A DNA stretch of 10,574 nucleotides from Euperipatoides rowelli (taxonomy: Eukaryota; Onychophora; Udeonychophora; Euonychophora; Peripatopsidae), in NCBI GenBank assembly GCA_003024985.2, contig PXIH01S0080036.1; one strand, 5' to 3'. Below the pieces are notes generated by a model. That model did not search any database, had not been told where the DNA came from, and saw nothing but the letters and a program-made list of their open reading frames with translations. This document shows positions 6,450-10,574 of the stretch, piece by piece; the first letter of the stretch is position 1, and the number at the start of each line of letters is the position of its first letter. A program made the position numbers and the translations under genes.

Positions 6450-7807
6450 TGAGTGGAAAGTAAATTGTGAAGGATGGTAATTAGTAATCTTAAGTTTTAA
6501 AATAAAAATATGGCTAGTCAGTTGAGAGGGGCCCGTTTGAGGTCTTGGATTCCTAGACTTTGTCAACCCTATAACTGCACCACTGATTCCAAGTATCCAT
6601 TTGTGAGAATGAAACGATTCTTAGACTTGATTATATTCATTGTTGAGAAACAGATTCACACAAAAAAGTGAATCCAAAAAAAAGAACATTGAATAAAAAG
6701 TAGCCTACAAAAGTTTTCATATTTTTCAATTCGTTTATAAAAATTGAAGACATGCTAATATACCTCTATTTAAGCTATTTTGGGCATGTTACAATATCTA
6801 TACAGTATTTAAAGAATATCATTTCAAACTGTTTTTAAATTTCAGTTGAGCTACCGGTACTAAAAATGCTTCAAACGTTGACTTGTGTACTCATCGATTC
6901 TGTTTATGAAGGTTTATATAATAAATGATTTTGGCAATGCTAAAATCTGTTTTAGCAAACTTTTTTGTCATATGAAAGAAGAGTACCGGTACGCTTTTGT
7001 TTTACAAAGGTTTTTAATTAAATATTGCATTGGAAACTTCTGAACAGTAAAAAAAGATATGACTGTTTAACCTTTTTATTTACAGATTATTTTTGTATCC
7101 TCAAACATCGAAATTATAAGAACAATATTTTTTTTTTTATTTAAACTTAAGTGAAAAAGAAAAGAACTACTCAGAGCGAGAGATTAAAATGACAGAAAAG
7201 CCAAGTTCTAAATTTCTTGCAACATCACAATTGTAAGAATTCTAAACTGTAAAAAAAAATTGACATAACATTTCTACTAAAAATAAAATAAAATGAAAAT
7301 GCCCAATTCAGTAAACCATCATTCATAAAAGAAAGGACAGGAAGGTACTGTAATTATTTTAGTCAACAAAATGTGTCTATTACCTTTATATATTAAAGCA
7401 TTAGTCTATAAAGTGGACAGTTTTAAAAATTCTATTTGCAGTGAGTGTGGCTTCTAAGTTGAAATTTTATTTTTAACTTTAAATATCTTTTTACTGCATT
7501 TCTTTTTTTTTTTTAAAAAAGTACTCATGTTTTTGCTTTGTCTGACTGTCCATGCACAATAAATATATCTCTCGATCTATACAAATTAGAGCCACTAAAA
7601 TTATGCATTAGGTTTGTATCTAAAAATTATAGAAATGGTGTGAATTTCAGTTTGCACGTCATTTTTTTTAATTCGTTTTCTAAAAAAATTCTTTTTTTTT
7701 TTTTTGATTAGTGAAAATTTTATTAATCCAGGTAAAACAAATCAAAACATTAACTTTATTTGAAATACAAGCCATCTATTTTAATGTTTTCATTTTCTAT
7801 ATATATA
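6450..7807. other. AT-rich non-coding stretch between the retrotransposon and the hAT element
   Basis: No gene is supported. The first 140 bp include a less AT-rich patch (about 6515-6600), described separately. The rest is AT-rich with long A and T runs. It contains the palindromes TACCGGTA (6852-6859) and GTACCGGTAC (6983-6992), but no RNA gene or exon that I recognise. Confidence 0.5.
6515..6585 (-). mobile_element. Possible hAT-like transposon terminus (fragment)
   Basis: Read on the minus strand from 6585, the sequence begins CAGTGGTGCAGTTATAGGGT and continues to a GGGCCCCTCTCA string, which resembles decayed CAGTGGCGnAGCTAGGG ends of hAT-type repeats. A 53-codon plus-strand reading from the ATG at 6510 covers the same bases (MASQLRGARLRSWIPRLCQ...), with an Arg-rich start and a GTGAGA donor-like sequence after it. 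The repeat explanation seems better, but neither is strong. No partner end was found. Confidence 0.22.
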
Positions 7808-7935
7808 CTGTAAACCAGGGGGTGTCAAACATACGGCCTGCGGGCTTGAACCGGCCCTTTGAAGATCATCTTGAGGCCCTTGCAACATATTAAAATGTAC
7901 AGTACCATAAAATACGGCCTGTGCAAATATTTATA

Positions 7936-9114
7936 CAGGTAAAAGCTCTTTACAACGAACTTCAAAATACTGTACTGTATATAATTTAATCAAAACTTAG
8001 CAAAAACAAACAAAATTATTCAAATATTCTTAATATTTTAGAGTAGGCTACAGATATCCTTCTTTTCACACAAAATCTATTTACACAGATTCAAATATAT
8101 ACAAGAGTTGAAATATTTATCAAATATAATAATTTACTCTAATTTATCTTTCTTTCACGAATTGCAAGAGGTTTTACATGAGTTAAACGATGTCAAATGA
8201 TTTTTTTAAATCATTTATTCAAATCAACTTTTTTCCCTAAGAAAAGATTTATTCAATATCAATCAAGATGTTAAGTTTTGTTATTTTTAAAATTAGAATT
8301 TGTTTAATGAATTAAATTTTATTAATCTTTGCTGCCAGCTGTGTTTTGAAAAACAATAACCATCCTTCATTTCTTCAATTTAGACCCAAACTGATAAAAG
8401 AGCAAACGTTGGAGAGGTGGACAATCATTCACTAATTATTTCTCTTTAAAAGAAAAGAGCAGGTAGAAGACAGGCAAACAACAGGTCAAGTGGCTTGACC
8501 TATTTTTTTATTGTTTTCAAAATACAGATAATTTATAGTGATGAGTAAAATAAAATCTATTAAAATAAAAGATGCAAATTGCCTGCCACCACTGCTTCAA
8601 ATATTTTTAATTTCTCTTCAAGATGGAATTGGCAGCGCTTTTTATTCAATTTATTTGTCAACCATAATATTACAATATTATTGTGTCAATCAAAATCAAG
8701 ATATCAGAGGAACATATTTTGATTGCTTTATAATAATTTCTAATTTTCGGTTTGTTTATAATAAAGTAAAAATAAAATACAGTATTGTTCTTTGTATGTT
8801 ATACTGTAACTAAGAGATACCAATATGTGTTTAATTTGTTTTGAATAAAATTTAAAAAAGAATAAAGAAAATAAAGGGAGAAAAAAAAAGTAAAGGGAGA
8901 TTATCTGCTTAACTAATTTGTTGTATAAAAATATATTTTGATTGAAAGGACTGTAAAAAGCATCTGTTCTACTGATTTTTTCGTTGTACTGATTTTCATT
9001 GTAATAAGAACATTTTAACCTTGATCTTATGGGAAATCTGCAGGGGATAAAATAATTTTTCGTTCAACTGCAATTTTCGTTGTAATGGTTTTCGTTGTAA
9101 AGAGCTTTTACCTG
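7936..9114. mobile_element. Pogo/Tc1-mariner-like DNA transposon nested in the hAT element
   Basis: The ends are perfect 24-bp inverted repeats (7936-7959 and 9091-9114) beginning CAGGTAAAAGCTCTTTACAA when read inwards. They are flanked by TA on both sides (7934-7935 and 9115-9116), the Tc1/mariner target duplication. The CAGnnAAAnCTCnTTACAACGAA style of end and the repeated CGTTGTA motifs near the right end (about 8982-9100) fit the pogo/Tigger branch. The 1179-bp interior is AT-rich with no recognisable DDE transposase; a 91-codon frame at 8538-8813 shows no family motif. It inserted after the hAT element was in place. Confidence 0.78.
8483..8501. repeat. Short perfect inverted repeat (8-bp arms)
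   Basis: aggtcaag (8483-8490) and cttgacct (8494-8501) are separated by tgg, followed by a T run. It contains two AGGTCA half-sites in inverted orientation with 7-bp spacing. It lies within the nested transposon, so a hairpin by chance is as likely as a nuclear-receptor site. Confidence 0.35.
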
Positions 9115-9450
9115 TAATATGAAACTTCATTTATTTAGTAGTAGAATCATAATGATGGCTATATATTTTTAAACTTATTAAATTTGATATAAAAATAGTA
9201 ATTAATTTAATTAATTCTTCATAATTACAATTTTTCAATTAAGAAAATTAAAAAAAAAAATATGGGAGCAATGGGCTGAAATCCAGTAATCATACGTGTA
9301 GCTTCGGAATAACGGAGAAGTCTAATTCTAATATAAAATTTGAGACATGTAAATTTTTGTTTTGCGTTATTATAAATAGTGGCAAATACATTATATTATA
9401 GTGATTGTGAACAATGGTACATGATTAAACTTATAATACTGAGTTACCCA

Positions 9451-9812
9451 AGGGTGGACCCAGGGGGGGGGGGAGCAATCACCCTCCCCCTAACTCTTAA
9501 AAATATATATATATTTTCCAGTGAACAATGTGTTAAATTGAAATATGGATGAAAATTATATTGCTTGTTTTGGTAATTCCTTATTTCTTTACATTAGTAG
9601 TGAGCAATTTAAAATATAATAGCCAATGTGACTCCAATAACAACCTAATTTTTCATTTAAAATTTTTAGGTAATAGCTTGTATTTTACTTTAACAGGCAG
9701 CTAAAAACACATATTTTTTAAAAAAAATTGGGGTGGGGCTTTGTCCCCTAACCCCCCACTGGGGCTCTGCCCCTGGACCCCGCTGATGAAAACCCCCAGA
9801 CCCCCCCCCCCC
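9451..9812. repeat. G-run and C-run bounded segment in the right arm of the hAT element
   Basis: An 11-G run (9463-9473) near the left and a 12-C run (9801-9812) at the right bound about 350 bp. Next to the C run, 9730-9780 carries two hairpin-like units: ggggctttgtcccc (9735-9748) and ggggctctgcccc (9761-9773, 5-bp perfect arms with a 3-bp loop). This is an abrupt change from the AT-rich surroundings and may be another inserted repeat, but no clean ends or duplication were found. Confidence 0.4.
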
Positions 9813-9892
9813 AATCATCAAAACTGAATGGTCCACCAATCTATGGATTTCTGCTGATGTGGCCCTCACAAAATTTGAGTTTGACACACCTG

Positions 9893-10443
9893 CTGTAATA
9901 GTATGTATGATTCAGACAGTGCATTATTTTTTTTTAATAATGAACTTATGTATTCTTTTCAGCCTAATAGCAGCAATTTTCTAAATGAATTTATACTTTT
10001 ATGGCAATGATAATAATGCCACATTTGTAATTTCTTATCCTAGTTTTTCAATCTTGAAATAGCACTTAGTAATTTTGGAGAAATAAAAAACTTCATTCTT
10101 GAATTAAATTTATAAATATTTAGGAAATAAATTTACTGATTACATATTTGAATAATGCAACATACTCCACATTATGTCCTTAACAACTGTGATTTGCAGA
10201 TTATTCAATAACAAGCTCAAAATGTTACAGATAAACAGTTGATTCTTAATTGATGTTGATGACTCTGAAATCATTTGCATTTCCTGGTGCAAGAATATAT
10301 TTGATATGTAATCAAAAGAGAATGCAATAGGTTCCTTATAAACAAGATTGGCAATCATGTACCTATCAGAATAGTCCTTTATATATTATTTGGCAAGAAT
10401 ATTCATTTATAGTCATACATCAATTCAATTGACAGTGGTACAA
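9893..10443 (-). other. Glyoxalase I 3' UTR and downstream flank
   Basis: On the minus strand this AT-rich stretch follows the glyoxalase stop codon, so its right part should be 3' UTR. No AATAAA was found on the minus strand here, so the polyadenylation site cannot be placed. A 72-codon minus-strand open frame (10140-10358) has no recognisable similarity and is probably chance. Confidence 0.45.
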
Positions 10444-10538
10444 TCATTGGTTAACAATAGCTGTAGTATTATCACAACTCAGAATTTCAATCCAATAACC
10501 ATCTGGATCTTGAATGAATGCTATTCCTTTCATTTTAC
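10444..10538 (-). CDS. Lactoylglutathione lyase (glyoxalase I), last coding exon, partial
   Basis: Glyoxalase I converts the hemithioacetal of methylglyoxal and glutathione to S-D-lactoylglutathione in the cytosol, the first step of methylglyoxal detoxification. This exon encodes the C-terminus: after two bases completing a Gly codon it reads [19 protein letters not shown], then 11 residues and TGA (10444-10446). The stretch matches the conserved end of animal GLO1, where the Glu of WIEIL is a metal ligand and catalytic base. The exon begins at 10538 after a tttctttcag acceptor on the minus strand. The intron phase, with one base of the Gly codon supplied by the previous exon, fits a GK start. 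The tail [11 protein letters not shown] differs from the short vertebrate end, as expected of a variable C-terminus. The rest of the gene lies to the right of the window. No inactivating change is visible. Confidence 0.92.
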
Positions 10539-10574
10539 CTGAAAGAAAAATAAAACCTTTTATTACTAACTGTA
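10539..10574 (-). other. Intron 3' end and splice acceptor of the glyoxalase I gene
   Basis: On the minus strand a pyrimidine-rich tract ending tttttctttcag (10539-10550) directly precedes the coding exon, a good animal 3' splice site. The remaining bases to the window end are intron. Confidence 0.85.

Larger units (their letters stand above)
7816..9892. mobile_element. Non-autonomous hAT-type DNA transposon, interrupted by a nested element
   Basis: The left end is CAGGGGGTGTCAAAC (7816-7830). The right end, read on the minus strand from 9892, is CAGGTGTGTCAAAC, giving 14-15 bp inverted repeats with one indel. CAGGGGTGTCAAAC ends are well known from hAT (Charlie-like) elements of animals. 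The 8-bp flanks are ctgtaaac (7808-7815) and ctgtaata (9893-9900). They match at six positions and have TA at the centre, as expected of a hAT duplication. A GGCC-rich sub-terminal region follows each end. Without the nested insertion the element would be about 0.9 kb. No transposase frame was recognised, so it would have depended on enzyme from elsewhere. Confidence 0.75.

Noticed and set aside
6510-6671. A 53-codon plus-strand reading starting MASQLRGARLRSWIPRLCQ, resembling a mitochondrial presequence exon followed by a GTGAGA donor.
   Set aside because: The same bases read on the minus strand look like a decayed hAT-type end (CAGTGG...GGGCCCCTC). There is no recognisable protein after the leader, no acceptor partner and no conserved domain.
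8538-8813. A 91-codon plus-strand open frame inside the nested pogo-like element.
   Set aside because: It has no DDE or DNA-binding motif and an AT-driven hydrophobic composition, and no canonical start except an internal ATG. It reads as chance.
10140-10358. A 72-codon minus-strand open frame downstream of the glyoxalase stop.
   Set aside because: It lies where the 3' UTR or flank is expected, shows no known motif and has no conserved context.

Overview
The window looks like AT-rich, intron-containing animal DNA, probably invertebrate; the species cannot be named from the sequence. It is dominated by transposon remains. The only recognisable host coding sequence is the last exon of a glyoxalase I (lactoylglutathione lyase) gene, read on the minus strand at the extreme right edge (10444-10538), with its splice acceptor just upstream. 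The rest of that gene lies beyond the window.

Left part (1-2615): AT-rich non-coding DNA. It holds a short repeat with YY1-like motifs (7-55), a probable pogo/Tigger-type DNA transposon end (about 340-478), and a short hAT-like non-autonomous element (1275-1676). The last is flanked by a perfect 8-bp target duplication and carries two internal tandem repeats.

Centre (2616-6449): one complete insertion of a Ty1/copia-class LTR retrotransposon. It has a perfect 5-bp target duplication (ataac), LTRs of about 711 and 721 bp that are about 96-97% identical by eye, a primer binding site matching the anticodon arm of initiator tRNA-Met (half-tRNA priming as in Drosophila copia), and a polypurine tract. 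Its genes are broken by at least six stops and several frameshifts. Gag, zinc knuckle, aspartic protease and integrase (D, D35, E) can all be followed. Reverse transcriptase and RNase H are missing completely: the frame ends after the integrase tail, 32 bp before the 3' LTR. Both LTRs also contain an 18-bp sequence that is almost exactly a tRNA-Trp primer binding site, which does not belong inside a copia LTR. This is the most unusual signal in the window.

Right part (6450-10574): about 1.36 kb of AT-rich DNA without a recognisable gene is followed by a hAT-type element (7816-9892) with a near-matching 8-bp target duplication. A second DNA transposon of pogo/Tc1-mariner type (7936-9114) is nested inside it, with 24-bp perfect terminal inverted repeats and a TA duplication. 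The region after the hAT element leads into the 3' UTR or 3' flank of the glyoxalase gene.

No gene network operates here. The layering gives partial relative ages: the pogo-like element is younger than the hAT element, and the copia element is a moderately old, dead insertion.
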